Assembly (NCBI RefSeq): GCF_045629565.1
Contig: NZ_JAZQRL010000132.1
Coordinates: forward strand, 6,467 to 70,466
Reading direction: 5' to 3'
DNA length: 64,000 bases
Origin: Arcticibacter sp045629565
GTDB taxonomy: Bacteria; Bacteroidota; Bacteroidia; Sphingobacteriales; Sphingobacteriaceae
Shown one piece after another: positions 1-9,327 of this stretch. Numbering within the stretch: the stretch's first letter is position 1; the number at the start of each line of letters is the position of its first letter. The notes beneath the pieces were generated by a model. It was not told the DNA's origin, made no database searches, and was given only the letters and a program-made list of their open reading frames with translations. A program made the position numbers and the translations under genes.

Positions 1-332
1 TCTGCTTGGGACCATTCGAGTACATCGATATCAGTGAGCGTTTCCAGCCCGCAATTAGAGGGTGCACCGTTGAGCAAGAAAAGGGGAGTTGAGATAAAAT
101 CGTTTAATGATACCAGGCCAAGGGTATAGTCATTTCCTTCATATACCCGGAATAGTCTCACGATTCCTTGATTAAGGAAAAATAGCCTGTTTACTTTTTT
201 CCCCTGATGCATGACAATGGTGTGTTTCGGTATTATCCGATGGGTGGTGACGGTAGAAATCATGCGGATATCGTCAGGGCTTAGGAATATTTCCCTTGAC
301 TGTAGGTATGCACAAACTTTATCAAAAGTCAT
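1..332 (-). CDS. Crp/Fnr-family transcriptional regulator, N-terminal part (cut by window edge)
   Basis: The ATG lies at 332 on the minus strand and the frame stays open to base 1, giving about 110 residues beginning MTFDKVCAYLQSREIFLSPDD. The visible part fits a cyclic-nucleotide-binding-like cupin: it contains HTIVMHQGKKVNRLFFLNQGIVRLF followed by GNDYTLGLVSLNDFI, the usual order of strands in this fold. The DNA-binding helix-turn-helix expected at the C-terminus lies outside the window. Bacteroidota carry many such regulators without a conserved cAMP pocket, so ligand and targets cannot be inferred. It reads away from the OmpA gene on its right, which is on the same strand and upstream of it. 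Confidence 0.75.
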   Translation of the reverse strand, partial: MTFDKVCAYLQSREIFLSPDDIRMISTVTTHRIIPKHTIVMHQGKKVNRLFFLNQGIVRLFRVYEGNDYTLGLVSLNDFISTPLFLLNGAPSNCGLETLTDIDVLEWSQA

Positions 333-396
333 GGTATGATTATAAGCGTAACAAATTAACTAAGGCTTACTTATAAATATACCGATTAGTGTTTTA

Positions 397-1746
397 CTAA
401 AGACGTACAAATTCGACTCTTCTGTTTCTCGCCATAGCTTCTTTAGTTTTTTCTGTTGAAGCTGGACTTGATTCGCCTTTTCCCATTGCTTCAAGCCGCT
501 CCTCGGAGATGCCAAAAGTGTTGTGGAGGACTGCTTTTACAGCCAACGCCCGGCGTTCGCTCAGCTGTTGGTTAGTTTTTTCTTCACCCACAGCATCTGT
601 ATGGCCAACGATCCGGATCTTCGTGTCTTTATTTTGATTCAATACATCAGCGATTGATTTTAGAACGCCAGCTGATTCCGCTCTAATGGTAGCCGAGCCG
701 GTGTCGAAAAGAATACCTGTAGTGCTGAATTTGCCTTCCTCTATCCATTTATGTCTCAGATCGGGCATTCCTTTCGCTATCTTGATGTTCGTGAAGTATA
801 CCCCTATCTGATCATCCTGGTAGGGACTACTGCTTAACTGAAAGAACAACTGATTAAACATTCCTTCGAGAGGGATGGCTTTTGGAACGTCGTATATTTT
901 ATCCTCGTCCACCCATATGCGTAGTCGTTCTTTTTGGCCTTGTAACGATACATGCACCACCTTTCCATACCATTTTTTTGCCAAACTGCTGCTCTGTGTC
1001 GGGCTGTTGAAATACCTTTTATGATTTATATAGCTCTCCATTGCTATGTTAGCTCCGGTTGAAAGTGGCGAGATTTCCATATAAAGAGATTTGTCGCCCT
1101 TCGGATCGGAGAGCAAACTATTGCCGGCAGGATCTGCCTTTCCGGTAGCCAGAAGCCCGAACCGGATCGATGGTGGTAACCATCCTTTGAAGTCAATTTG
1201 CAGGAACATATCAAACTCTACGGTGAAATCATCGCCCAGCATCTTCTTGTTGTCAGATAGACAGACTGTCCGTTGGGCCATACGCAGCCACTGTCCCTCC
1301 AGGCCATCAAGCTTCACCAGAACAGCGCTTCCATTACTGTTCCATCCGGCTGGTAACTCACTAAAGGCCTCATCGGAAAAGTCGTTCACATACAAGATAG
1401 AGTCTCCCGCAATGAAATCGAATTTACTAAATGCCTTTACTGTACTTGCGGGCTGCAGGCTACCGTCAAATGTTCGGGTTTTGGACTCTCCACTCGTTGG
1501 CTTGTCTTGTTCAGCACTTGTTTTTTCGACGGTCTTATCTATGCCTTTTGAAATTGCCTTCTCGGTTTTATCCAAAATTTTTCCGGTGGCTGTTTGTGCT
1601 GCGCGGTCTTTTATTTTTTTCAGGATAGATTGCGCTTGTGAGGACGGTGAAGTCATGGCCATTGTAGTGACGACTACAACATAGGCGGATATTTGTGTGG
1701 ATCTTAACCAAGTCATTGCATTCGATATTAACATATTCATGTCCAA
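397..1746 (-). CDS. OmpA-family outer membrane protein with C-terminal peptidoglycan-binding domain
   Basis: A 449-residue secreted protein. Residues about 1-39 look like a signal peptide ending SSQAQ. A Lys/Glu-rich helical stretch follows (about 40-90). The middle (about 110-330) resembles a lectin- or laminin-like beta sandwich (DFTVEFDMFLQ, KWYGKVVHVSLQGQKERLRIWVDE); this is inference. The C-terminal ~110 residues are a typical OmpA domain: GILFDTGSATIRAESAGVLKS, then IRIVGHTDAVGEEKTNQQLSERRALAVKAVL and ARNRRVEF, including the Asp and Arg that bind diaminopimelate in this family. It probably anchors the outer membrane to peptidoglycan. It is a single gene, divergent from the M16 protease across 185 bases. 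Confidence 0.85.
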   Translation of the reverse strand: MDMNMLISNAMTWLRSTQISAYVVVVTTMAMTSPSSQAQSILKKIKDRAAQTATGKILDKTEKAISKGIDKTVEKTSAEQDKPTSGESKTRTFDGSLQPASTVKAFSKFDFIAGDSILYVNDFSDEAFSELPAGWNSNGSAVLVKLDGLEGQWLRMAQRTVCLSDNKKMLGDDFTVEFDMFLQIDFKGWLPPSIRFGLLATGKADPAGNSLLSDPKGDKSLYMEISPLSTGANIAMESYINHKRYFNSPTQSSSLAKKWYGKVVHVSLQGQKERLRIWVDEDKIYDVPKAIPLEGMFNQLFFQLSSSPYQDDQIGVYFTNIKIAKGMPDLRHKWIEEGKFSTTGILFDTGSATIRAESAGVLKSIADVLNQNKDTKIRIVGHTDAVGEEKTNQQLSERRALAVKAVLHNTFGISEERLEAMGKGESSPASTEKTKEAMARNRRVEFVRL

Positions 1747-1873
1747 GATAGAACACTGAAAAGTCTGTAGTTAATCGTTTCGACCAGGCGACCATTTAAG
1801 GCTACGAAGCAACTATAGGGTCGACCAGGAACAATCAGCCTTCTCTCCGTTACCTCGTTTTTCCTTCTTACTA

Positions 1874-1907
1874 TTGATTTCTCTCTGGTGTAAAAATCGT
1901 ATCTTTC
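1874..1907 (+). promoter_or_regulatory. Putative Bacteroidota promoter for the M16 protease gene
   Basis: TTG at 1874-1876 and TATCTTTC at 1900-1907 are 23 bases apart. This is one base off the TAnnTTTG -7 element of Bacteroidota sigma factors and falls at the long end of the accepted spacing. Transcription would start near 1912, about 20 bases before the ATG at 1932. Confidence 0.35.
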
Positions 1908-1931
1908 TGGCCGTTACTTTATCCAACATCA

Positions 1932-4745
1932 ATGAAATATTTTAACCGTATCGTTATCATGCTTGTTGCCCTAGGCTCAAGCGCTTTGCCGTCATCGGCT
2001 CAAAAAAAGCTGCCATTGGATTCGCAGGTTAAAACAGGCAAGCTAGCTAACGGCTTTACTTATTATATACGAAAAAACACAGAACCTAAAGCCCGGGTAC
2101 AGCTCTATCTTGCCATTAAAGCCGGTTCTATTCTTGAAAATGAAGACCAGCGAGGACTGGCGCATTTCATGGAGCATATGAGTTTTAATGGAACCAAGAA
2201 CTTCCCTAAGAACGAGCTTGTTAATTATTTGCAGAAGTCAGGAGTTCGCTTTGGCGCAGATCTCAATGCCTATACCAGCTTCGACGAGACAGTCTACCAA
2301 CTTCCCTTACCTACAGATGATCCCGAGCTGCTGAAGAACGGGATGCAGATCATGCGGGACTGGGCGCAGGATGCGTTGCTGGACACAGATGAGATCGAAA
2401 AGGAGAGGGGTGTTGTGCTGGAAGAAAAACGATTAGGAAAAGGCGCACAGCAGAGGATGCAGGATAAATATCTGCCAACAATTCTGAACAGCTCCCGTTA
2501 CGCAAACCGCCTTCCGATAGGTACGGATGAGGTGCTAAAAGGGTTTAAGCCCGAGACGATCACTCAGTTTTATAAAGACTGGTATCGGCCGAACCTTCAG
2601 GCATTAATTGTGGTGGGAGATATTGACGTTGCACAGATTGAACAAATGATAAAGGATAAGTTTTCTGATCTGAAAAATCCTCCTAAAGAACGTAAGAGGA
2701 TTGAGTACAAGATTCCCCTGTTAAATAAAAATCAGTTTGTTGCTGTTACCGACAAGGAGATGCAATATACGGTTGCTCAGGTTATTATTAAGCATCCGGA
2801 AAGAGAAATTAAGACTACGTCTGATCTTAGACACAATATCATCCGTTCCCTTTATAACGAGATGATGGGAGCCCGATTCGGAGAGCTTATGAAACAGGCT
2901 GAACCTCCTTTTCTGCAGGGTGGGAGCAGCATCAGTTCGTTTTTGGCGGGTCTTGATGCCGCAAGTGCCGTTGTTGTGGCAAAACCGGGCGAGCTTGAAA
3001 AAGGATTTAAAGCCGTGTTTACGGAGGTCGAGCGCGTTAGGAAACATGGATTTACAGCAACCGAACTCGAGCGGGCAAAGGCTTCGTATATGAGCGGAAT
3101 GGAAGCTGCACTGAAGGAAAAAGATAAGACCAATTCGGCATCTTATGTTCAGGAATACCTTCAGTTGTTTTTGAAGGGAACTGCAAGTCCGGGTATAGAT
3201 TATGAATACAATTTTGCGAAAACGGAAATTCCCGGTATTTCATTGAATGAAGTTAACAGCCTTACCAAGCAGTACCTGACGGAAATTAACAGGGACGTGA
3301 TTATTATGGCTCCGGACAAGGAAAAGGAAAGTCTTCCAAAAGAGGAGACTGTCCGTTCATGGATTCAGTCGATCGCTAATTCAAGTATTGCCGCTTATGT
3401 TGACCAGGTTTCAGATAAGCCATTGATGGGGCAAGCGCCTGCACCAGGAAAAGTTGTCTCTGAAAAGAAAAATGAAAAGCTTGGTTTTACTGAATTAACG
3501 CTGAGTAATGGTGTCAAAGTTGTTCTTAAGCCTACTGACTTCAAGAATGACGAGATACTGATTAACGCTTTCAGTCCCGGCGGCACATCGCTATATCCGG
3601 ATTCGTTATATGAAACGGCATCTTTTGCCAGTTCTATCGTAGCGAGAAGTGGCATATCATCGTTTAACTCTATTCAATTGCCCAAGCTACTTAACGGAAA
3701 GCGAGTGAGCGTAAGTCCGTACATTACCGAACGGGCGGAAGGTATATCTGCTTTCGCCGCTCCGCAGGATCTGGAAATTGCTATGCAGCTGATTCATCTC
3801 TACTTTACCGAACCGAGGATGGATAAGGATATTTTCCAGTCAATCATGCAGCAGCAGCGGGGAGCTTTGGCTAATCGCGCCAATGATCCCAACAGCGTAT
3901 TTGGTGATACCATTGCCGCAGTGCTGGGCAATTATAATATCCGTCGTACAGGGCCGAGTGTTGAAAAACTAAATATGGTTAGAGAGGGTAAGCTGCTGGA
4001 TATTTATAAGGATCGTTTCGCTGACGCCAGTGATTTTACGTTCACATTTGTAGGCAATTTTGAACTTGAGCAGATCAAGCCTCTTCTGGCCACTTATCTA
4101 GGATCGTTGCCGTCTACAAAGCGTGTTGAAGAGGCCAGAGACCTGAATATTAACACACCGGAAGGGGTTATCACGAAGAAGGTATATAAAGGGCAAGAGC
4201 CTAAAGCTACAGTACGACTGGTATTCAGTGGCTTCTATGAATATAATGAAGATAATAATAATCAGATCCAGGCATTGGGCGAAGTTCTACAGATTAAGCT
4301 GATTGAGCGCCTGCGTGAGTTAGAAAGTGGAGTGTATAGCCCGGGCGCAAGAGCAGGATATAGCAAGTTCCCAAAGAACAAGTATTCATTTACGGTATCT
4401 TTCGGTTGCGCACCTGAGAACGTAGACCGCCTGATTGCCGCTACGCTGGATGAAATTGAGAAAATAAAATCCAACGGGGCAGATGCGTCAGATGTGGAGA
4501 AGTTCCTGGCAGAAGAAAGACGGACTACGGAATTGCAGTTGAAGCAAAATAGCTTCTGGGCAAGCTACCTGAGCTCAGCTTATCAGCTTAAAGACGATCC
4601 CGAAGAGATCCTGACTTATCTGGATTCATTAAAAAAAATTACTCCCCAGAGCTTAAAAGCTGCAGCGAACAAATATTTGAGCGGAAAAAACATGATCAAG
4701 CTGATTCTCCTTCCGGAATCGGAGGCAGCAGCGAAGGCTAACTAG
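1932..4745 (+). CDS. M16-family zinc metallopeptidase (pitrilysin/insulinase type), periplasmic
   Basis: A 937-residue protein with a signal peptide (residues 1-23, ending SSAQ). The inverted zinc motif HxxEH is HFMEH at residues 78-82, and the distal zinc ligand is probably Glu158 in EIEKERGVVLEE, about 76 residues later as in pitrilysins. The length fits two or more M16 half-domains: the N-terminal catalytic half ends near 480, and a C-terminal non-catalytic half begins near LGFTELTLSNGVKVVLKPTDF. It should degrade peptides or small proteins in the periplasm. The gene ends seven bases before xseA, so read-through is likely, although the functions are unrelated. Confidence 0.9.
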   Translation: MKYFNRIVIMLVALGSSALPSSAQKKLPLDSQVKTGKLANGFTYYIRKNTEPKARVQLYLAIKAGSILENEDQRGLAHFMEHMSFNGTKNFPKNELVNYLQKSGVRFGADLNAYTSFDETVYQLPLPTDDPELLKNGMQIMRDWAQDALLDTDEIEKERGVVLEEKRLGKGAQQRMQDKYLPTILNSSRYANRLPIGTDEVLKGFKPETITQFYKDWYRPNLQALIVVGDIDVAQIEQMIKDKFSDLKNPPKERKRIEYKIPLLNKNQFVAVTDKEMQYTVAQVIIKHPEREIKTTSDLRHNIIRSLYNEMMGARFGELMKQAEPPFLQGGSSISSFLAGLDAASAVVVAKPGELEKGFKAVFTEVERVRKHGFTATELERAKASYMSGMEAALKEKDKTNSASYVQEYLQLFLKGTASPGIDYEYNFAKTEIPGISLNEVNSLTKQYLTEINRDVIIMAPDKEKESLPKEETVRSWIQSIANSSIAAYVDQVSDKPLMGQAPAPGKVVSEKKNEKLGFTELTLSNGVKVVLKPTDFKNDEILINAFSPGGTSLYPDSLYETASFASSIVARSGISSFNSIQLPKLLNGKRVSVSPYITERAEGISAFAAPQDLEIAMQLIHLYFTEPRMDKDIFQSIMQQQRGALANRANDPNSVFGDTIAAVLGNYNIRRTGPSVEKLNMVREGKLLDIYKDRFADASDFTFTFVGNFELEQIKPLLATYLGSLPSTKRVEEARDLNINTPEGVITKKVYKGQEPKATVRLVFSGFYEYNEDNNNQIQALGEVLQIKLIERLRELESGVYSPGARAGYSKFPKNKYSFTVSFGCAPENVDRLIAATLDEIEKIKSNGADASDVEKFLAEERRTTELQLKQNSFWASYLSSAYQLKDDPEEILTYLDSLKKITPQSLKAAANKYLSGKNMIKLILLPESEAAAKAN

Positions 4746-4752
4746 TTGCTCT

Positions 4753-6078
4753 ATGAATACCTATCTCACACTTCAACAGCTATTGCTGAACATCCAGGGG
4801 CAGCTCCGTCAGGCTTTCCCCGGAAGTTACTGGATCAAGGCAGAGCTTGCCGGGGTGAGGCGTGTAGGGAGTCATGTTTACTTTGAACTGATACAGATCA
4901 GCAGCGGCCAAAAGGTTGCGCAGATTAAGGGTACGGCTTTCTATGGTGAGGGTACACAAGCGATTCACGCCTTCGAGCAAACGACAGGCCAAAGGTTTAC
5001 GGAAGGAATCAAGATAGGATTGAGAGCTGCTGTGAGCTACCATCCCGTCTATGGACTGAGCCTGAATCTCCTGGAGTTGGATGCAGAGCTGACGATTGGT
5101 GGTATCGAGCTGCAACGGAAGCAGACCCTTGACTTGCTGTTACGTAACAACGCAATGCTTTTGTCTCTACAAGATGGGGTATACATTACCCCTAATAAGC
5201 TGCTGCCATTACCCCCGGTTGTTCAAAAGGTTGCGATTATTACATCAAAAACATCAGATGCATATGCGGACCTGATGCATTGTCTGGAGACAAATGATCA
5301 CGGCTACCGGTTTCATACGGAGCTTTATGAAGCGCTGGTTCATGGATATAATGCGGCGGCATCTATAATGGAAGCTCTTGGAAAGATCAAGGCTTCTGGC
5401 ATCCGCTACGATGTGGTTATACTGACCAGAGGAGGAGGCGCTCCGGCGGATTTTCTACCCTTTGATGACTACGATCTGGCTCTGAACATCGCATTGTTCC
5501 CAACGCCAATCCTTACGGGTATTGGACACCAGATGAATCAGGGAATTGCTGACTTCTTCGCCAGGGTTCATATGAAGACACCGACCATGGCAGCCCAGTT
5601 CCTGATAGACCATAACCACTTGTTTGAAAAGAGGCTTAGTATGATGTCAGGAGCTATTAACCAAACAGCTACATCCCTGATGGCGTATAAAAACAGCCGC
5701 TTTATGATGTTGCAGTCAAGGCTCGGCTCGGCGACGAAAGAGGCCCTTCAGCATAAATGTTATCAGCTCCGGAATGTAGAGTCGGGTCTGTATCCGGCAA
5801 CCTTTCGACTTTTGAAAAATCAAGATTCAAAGATCATGATGAAGTCTGCTCAAATCAGTTTTCGTCTGCCTTTTTATTTCGCTGCCACACAGAAAAATCT
5901 CCTGCATTTGAAGGAACATATACAGAGCCTTAGTCCCGATCGTTTGCTAAGAAGAGGATTCGCCATGATTCGAAAAGACGGTAGTTATGTTGTTGGAAGT
6001 GAATTGAATGAGGGGGATAACGTTGAAATTGTACTACACAAAGAGAGCTACGAAGCTGCTATCACAAGAAAATTATAG
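4753..6078 (+). CDS. xseA: Exodeoxyribonuclease VII large subunit
   Basis: A 441-residue protein. With XseB it forms exonuclease VII, which degrades single-stranded DNA from both ends. Residues about 1-100 are the OB-fold (YWIKAELAGVRR..GSHVYFELI). The catalytic part includes VAIITSKTSDAYADLMHCLETN, DVVILTRGGGAPADFLPFDDYDLA and TGIGHQMNQGIADFFARVHMKTPTMAAQFL. The classical GHExD motif is GHQMN here (residues 258-262), so the usual Asp is Asn. A C-terminal coiled coil and a short tail with LLRRGFAMIRKDG complete the family architecture. Two bases separate it from xseB, and the pair is clearly one transcription unit. Confidence 0.93.
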   Translation: MNTYLTLQQLLLNIQGQLRQAFPGSYWIKAELAGVRRVGSHVYFELIQISSGQKVAQIKGTAFYGEGTQAIHAFEQTTGQRFTEGIKIGLRAAVSYHPVYGLSLNLLELDAELTIGGIELQRKQTLDLLLRNNAMLLSLQDGVYITPNKLLPLPPVVQKVAIITSKTSDAYADLMHCLETNDHGYRFHTELYEALVHGYNAAASIMEALGKIKASGIRYDVVILTRGGGAPADFLPFDDYDLALNIALFPTPILTGIGHQMNQGIADFFARVHMKTPTMAAQFLIDHNHLFEKRLSMMSGAINQTATSLMAYKNSRFMMLQSRLGSATKEALQHKCYQLRNVESGLYPATFRLLKNQDSKIMMKSAQISFRLPFYFAATQKNLLHLKEHIQSLSPDRLLRRGFAMIRKDGSYVVGSELNEGDNVEIVLHKESYEAAITRKL

Positions 6079-6080
6079 CT

Positions 6081-6287
6081 ATGACTGAAGAGATGACATA
6101 CGAGAGTGCATTTGCTGAATTGGATAAGATCTATCAGGAAATAAACAATGAGGAGGTATCGGTGGATCTGCTTGCAGAAAAAGTAAAGCGGGCGGCTGTG
6201 CTGATTGAATTTTGCCAGACCAGACTCCGCTCTACTGAAGATGAGGTGAATAAGATTATAGCCAGTATGCCAGGCAAGGTCGATTAA
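6081..6287 (+). CDS. xseB: Exodeoxyribonuclease VII small subunit
   Basis: A 68-residue helical protein (MTYESAFAELDKIYQEINNEEVSVDLLAEKVKRAA..CQTRLRSTEDEVNKII), matching the size and sequence pattern of XseB, which packs along the coiled coil of XseA. It begins two bases after xseA. Its stop codon overlaps the stop of the convergent gene at 6284 by four bases, so no terminator fits between the two. Confidence 0.93.
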   Translation: MTEEMTYESAFAELDKIYQEINNEEVSVDLLAEKVKRAAVLIEFCQTRLRSTEDEVNKIIASMPGKVD

Positions 6288-6838
6288 TCGAGAGTTTGAA
6301 GAGCGCGCATAAAGACGGTATATATTTCCCTTAAAAGGGCAGGATCTGTGATCCCTGCCTGAATCTTTAACTCCAGGAACGGGGCCTTCTCGTCGTTTTC
6401 TTCGAGAGCATAGTCGACAATACCAAAACTAAGGTCCTCGTATGCCAGAAGGATTCGCCTCAACTGGTCATCCGCAAAAAGGGTAGCCGTTTTTAATTCA
6501 CTATTCGTTTTTACGATGAATTTCTCGTCGAACTCGACATAACCGAGCACAGCATCCTGCATGCCAAAGAACTTACCGATCTCATCAATAAATCCTTGTT
6601 TGTGTATGGAGAAGCGAAAGGCATCGCGACTGTATAAGTAGGAGCTGAAGGTTGTAAAAGCGGTTCCGCTTTCGAATCCGCCGCCAAGATCAATTCCTAT
6701 GTCAAGCACTACCCTGCGGCCTGCCTGGTCCAGTACTACGTGGTAATCAAGAAGGTCCTTATTTGTAATATAGTCTGAGTTTAGTTGTGCCCAGATCTGA
6801 TCTTCTGTTTCTCCTGAAATGATATGTTCTTGCTCCAT
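6284..6838 (-). CDS. Conserved hypothetical protein, 184 aa
   Basis: I do not recognise a family. The protein is soluble, with no signal peptide or membrane segment, mixed alpha/beta composition and an acidic charge. It has a Gly-rich turn (DIGIDLGGGFESGTAF) and a region FGMQDAVLGYVEFDEKFIVKTNSELKTATLFADDQLRR, somewhat like DUF3137-type domains. That resemblance is weak and should not be taken as a function. It lies 72 bases after the DUF6526 gene on the same strand, with a small inverted repeat between them, and converges on xseB. Confidence 0.65.
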   Translation of the reverse strand: MEQEHIISGETEDQIWAQLNSDYITNKDLLDYHVVLDQAGRRVVLDIGIDLGGGFESGTAFTTFSSYLYSRDAFRFSIHKQGFIDEIGKFFGMQDAVLGYVEFDEKFIVKTNSELKTATLFADDQLRRILLAYEDLSFGIVDYALEENDEKAPFLELKIQAGITDPALLREIYTVFMRALQTLD

Positions 6839-6843
6839 TAAGT

Positions 6844-6863
6844 TCGGTTTCTTAATAAACCGA
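6844..6863 (-). terminator. Small inverted repeat between two minus-strand genes
   Basis: TCGGTTT (6844-6850) and AAACCGA (6857-6863) form perfect 7-base arms around a 6-base loop. There is no T-run after it on the minus strand, so it may be a weak terminator or RNA-processing hairpin between the DUF6526 gene and the 184-aa gene. Confidence 0.3.
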
Positions 6864-6910
6864 TATTGGCTAGTTAAGTTTTTGGATCCTACATCTATGC
6901 GCGATTGGAC

Positions 6911-7348
6911 TTACACCCTCATGTGGTCGGGGTGCCAGTTCTGGATGGCGTTTTTAATCGCGCCGGGATCAAGGTTCTGGTCAAGGGCTCTTTGGATTAA
7001 CGCGACAAGTTCTGGATCTGATGCGAATCGTAAAGCTGCCAGCTGCGAGAACGATAGCCGGTTTTCAACCTGATCGAAAGGGACACCAGTTAACTGAAAG
7101 TAACGAAGACGCATTTCCAGTCTTACCGTACGATTTTGATTCGTCAGGGCATAATGCTGCCGGGTCATGTAGGATAACCAGCAAAGGAGGATCAGAATGG
7201 CAGTGATAAAGGAGAAGACTACTCTATTCTCAGCGTCTGTAATTGTATAAAAGGCCGCGGATATGATTAAAAGCAAAATCACCGGATAAAAAATGAAATG
7301 GTGAGGGGCGTAGAAGCGGATGTGATTATTGATATCCTGTTTTTCCAT
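6911..7348 (-). CDS. DUF6526-like small membrane protein
   Basis: I take the ATG at 7348 (MEKQDINNHIRFYAPHHFIFYPV) rather than 7426, because the short start matches the conserved N-terminus that I recall for this Bacteroidota family and because a good promoter lies between the two. The protein has 145 residues and two adjacent membrane segments (FIFYPVILLLIISAAFYTI and VVFSFITAILILLCWLSYM). A cytoplasmic helical tail follows, with the motif RLRYFQLTG..LSFSQLAALRFASDPEL. Function is unknown. It is probably the first gene of a two-gene unit with the 184-aa protein. Confidence 0.75.
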   Translation of the reverse strand: MEKQDINNHIRFYAPHHFIFYPVILLLIISAAFYTITDAENRVVFSFITAILILLCWLSYMTRQHYALTNQNRTVRLEMRLRYFQLTGVPFDQVENRLSFSQLAALRFASDPELVALIQRALDQNLDPGAIKNAIQNWHPDHMRV

Positions 7349-7391
7349 GTGTGAAGTTCTTTTTTTGATGCTTTTGCAGTAATTTTCCCCG

Positions 7392-7423
7392 CAAATGTAT
7401 ACATCAATGTTTCTTAGGACAAA
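7392..7423 (-). promoter_or_regulatory. Bacteroidota promoter for the DUF6526 gene
   Basis: Reading the minus strand, TTTG (7423-7420) is followed after 20 bases by TACATTTG (7399-7392), a perfect match to TAnnTTTG. Transcription would start about 35 bases before the ATG at 7348. The element overlaps the beginning of the divergent M1 peptidase reading frame, which favours one of that gene's later start codons. Confidence 0.55.
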
Positions 7424-9302
7424 CATGTCAAGGCTGGTCGGTGTTTTTTTTATTTCTATGGTGCTAGGTTTTGCAGAACTTCGGTCTCAAACGCTCGATG
7501 AAACGAGGGATATAATAGGGGCATATGGAAAGGCAACACGGTCGCTATCCGGGAAGCCGGGGGAGAAATATTGGCAGAACAGCGCCGCATATGATATCTC
7601 TATCAACGTCTTGCCGCCTTCGCGGACTATCAGCGGATCAGAAACGATTACCTATCAGAATAACAGTCCGGACACGTTAATGTCCATCGTTATTAAGCTA
7701 ATTCTTAATGAGCACAAACCGGGCGCGGCACGTTTTGGACGCGTCGATAAAGATTATTTAACGACTGGCATTAAGATAGAAAAGTTGCTGATTGATGGAA
7801 AAAAGAGCCGATGGACAAGGAATATGGGAAAGGGCACATGGCAGGAGCTGCCTCTGGCGGAGCCACTGCTGCCCGGTGCAAAGGTGAAGATGGAGATTGA
7901 CTGGAATTATCCCATTTCACGTAAAGCAGGTCGGGAAGGTATGCTCGACCCGACAACTTTTTTTCTCGCTTATTTTTATCCCAGGGTAGCCGTCTATGAC
8001 GATTATGCAGGCTGGGATAAATCGGATTTTAACGGAGGACCAGAGTTCTACAATGATTTCAATGACTATAATTTAAAGATTTCAGTTCCTGCAAATTATG
8101 TTGTTTGGGCTACCGGTGTCTTGAAGAATGCTGAGCAGGTCTTGCAGGCGGGAGTCATAGATCGGTTGAAGCAGGCGGCTGAGTCGGACTCGACGATTTC
8201 GATAGCTAGCCTGGAAGACCTCAAAGGACAGGAGATCACGAAGCAGAACAAGATAAATACCTGGCACTTTGAAGCCTCAAATGTTCCGGATGTAGCTGCA
8301 GGATTAAGTGATCATTATATCTGGGATGCCTCCAGTGTTATTGTAGACAGCACGACTGGCAGAAGGGCTGAGATGCATGCGGCATATTCGGATACGGCTT
8401 CTGCTTATAGAGAAATGGTGCAGGACGGAAGATATGCGCTGAACTGGTTTTCTCATCACTTGCCGGGTGTACCATATCCTTATCCGAAAATGACAGCATT
8501 TGAGGGTAACGCCGACATGGAGTATCCGATGATGATTAATGATACCTCCATTGAAGGCCCGAATGGAAGAAGGGTGACGAACCACGAGATTGCGCATTCC
8601 TGGTTTCCCTTTTACATGGGTACTAATGAAACGCGCTATGCCTTTATGGACGAGGGCTGGGCCAGCACGCTTGAACTGCTCATAGGTCGCAGTTACGCGG
8701 AGAGAGATGTAATTTATGATCTTTACAAGCTGAAGCGCGTAAAACCCTGGATCGAAAGCGCGCGTCGGGGAGGAGAGGTGCCAGTTATCACCCCTTCCAA
8801 TGAGCTGAAAGCAGCATACCGGTTTAATGCATATAACAAGCCGTCGCTCGCCTATCTAGCGCTTATTGATCTGTTAGGTGAAAATCTTTTCAAAAAATGT
8901 CTTTTGGAATATATGGGAAGGTGGAACGGAAAGCATCCAATGCCATGGGATTTCTTTTACACGTTCAATGACGTCTCGGGCAGATCATTAAATTGGTTTT
9001 GGAAGAGCTGGTTTTTCTCCAGGAATTATATTGATCTCTCGCTTAGGAAGGTTGAGAGATCTGATAATGGATACATTCTGTATATACGCAATACTGGTGG
9101 TTTCATTGTGCCATTCGACATAGTGATCAGCTACGGTGATGGTACACTCGAAACTGTACACCAAACGCCTGCTATTTGGGAGCAGAATGGAAAGGAAGTT
9201 ATTGTTAATCTCAGATCCCGTAAGTCGATCCGAGAGATCAAACTGGACGGTGATCTTTTTATGGACGCGAATGTCAATGATAATATGTGGAGGGACAAAT
9301 AG
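7395..9302 (+). CDS. M1-family zinc metallopeptidase (aminopeptidase N-like), secreted
   Basis: Up to 635 residues. The zinc site is HEIAH at 397-401 with the third ligand Glu420 in FMDEGWAS, and the substrate-binding GxMEN-like segment is GNADMEYPMM at 371-380. An N-terminal beta domain (about 60-300) and a C-terminal helical part complete the fold. A signal peptide follows Met11 (MSRLVGVFFISMVLGFAELRSQ). Starts at 7395, 7410 and 7425 are all possible, and the last fits best with the divergent promoter at 7392-7423. It probably trims N-terminal residues from peptides outside the cytoplasm. It is followed after 25 bases by the BatA-type gene. Confidence 0.9.
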   Translation: MYTSMFLRTNMSRLVGVFFISMVLGFAELRSQTLDETRDIIGAYGKATRSLSGKPGEKYWQNSAAYDISINVLPPSRTISGSETITYQNNSPDTLMSIVIKLILNEHKPGAARFGRVDKDYLTTGIKIEKLLIDGKKSRWTRNMGKGTWQELPLAEPLLPGAKVKMEIDWNYPISRKAGREGMLDPTTFFLAYFYPRVAVYDDYAGWDKSDFNGGPEFYNDFNDYNLKISVPANYVVWATGVLKNAEQVLQAGVIDRLKQAAESDSTISIASLEDLKGQEITKQNKINTWHFEASNVPDVAAGLSDHYIWDASSVIVDSTTGRRAEMHAAYSDTASAYREMVQDGRYALNWFSHHLPGVPYPYPKMTAFEGNADMEYPMMINDTSIEGPNGRRVTNHEIAHSWFPFYMGTNETRYAFMDEGWASTLELLIGRSYAERDVIYDLYKLKRVKPWIESARRGGEVPVITPSNELKAAYRFNAYNKPSLAYLALIDLLGENLFKKCLLEYMGRWNGKHPMPWDFFYTFNDVSGRSLNWFWKSWFFSRNYIDLSLRKVERSDNGYILYIRNTGGFIVPFDIVISYGDGTLETVHQTPAIWEQNGKEVIVNLRSRKSIREIKLDGDLFMDANVNDNMWRDK

Positions 9303-9327
9303 GGTTATTTATGTGTATTTTTGACTG

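Noticed and set aside
1091..1684. Long plus-strand open frame opposite the OmpA gene (197 codons)
   Set aside because: Antisense shadow: Ser/Arg-rich translation without family-like motifs, while the minus frame has a clear OmpA domain.
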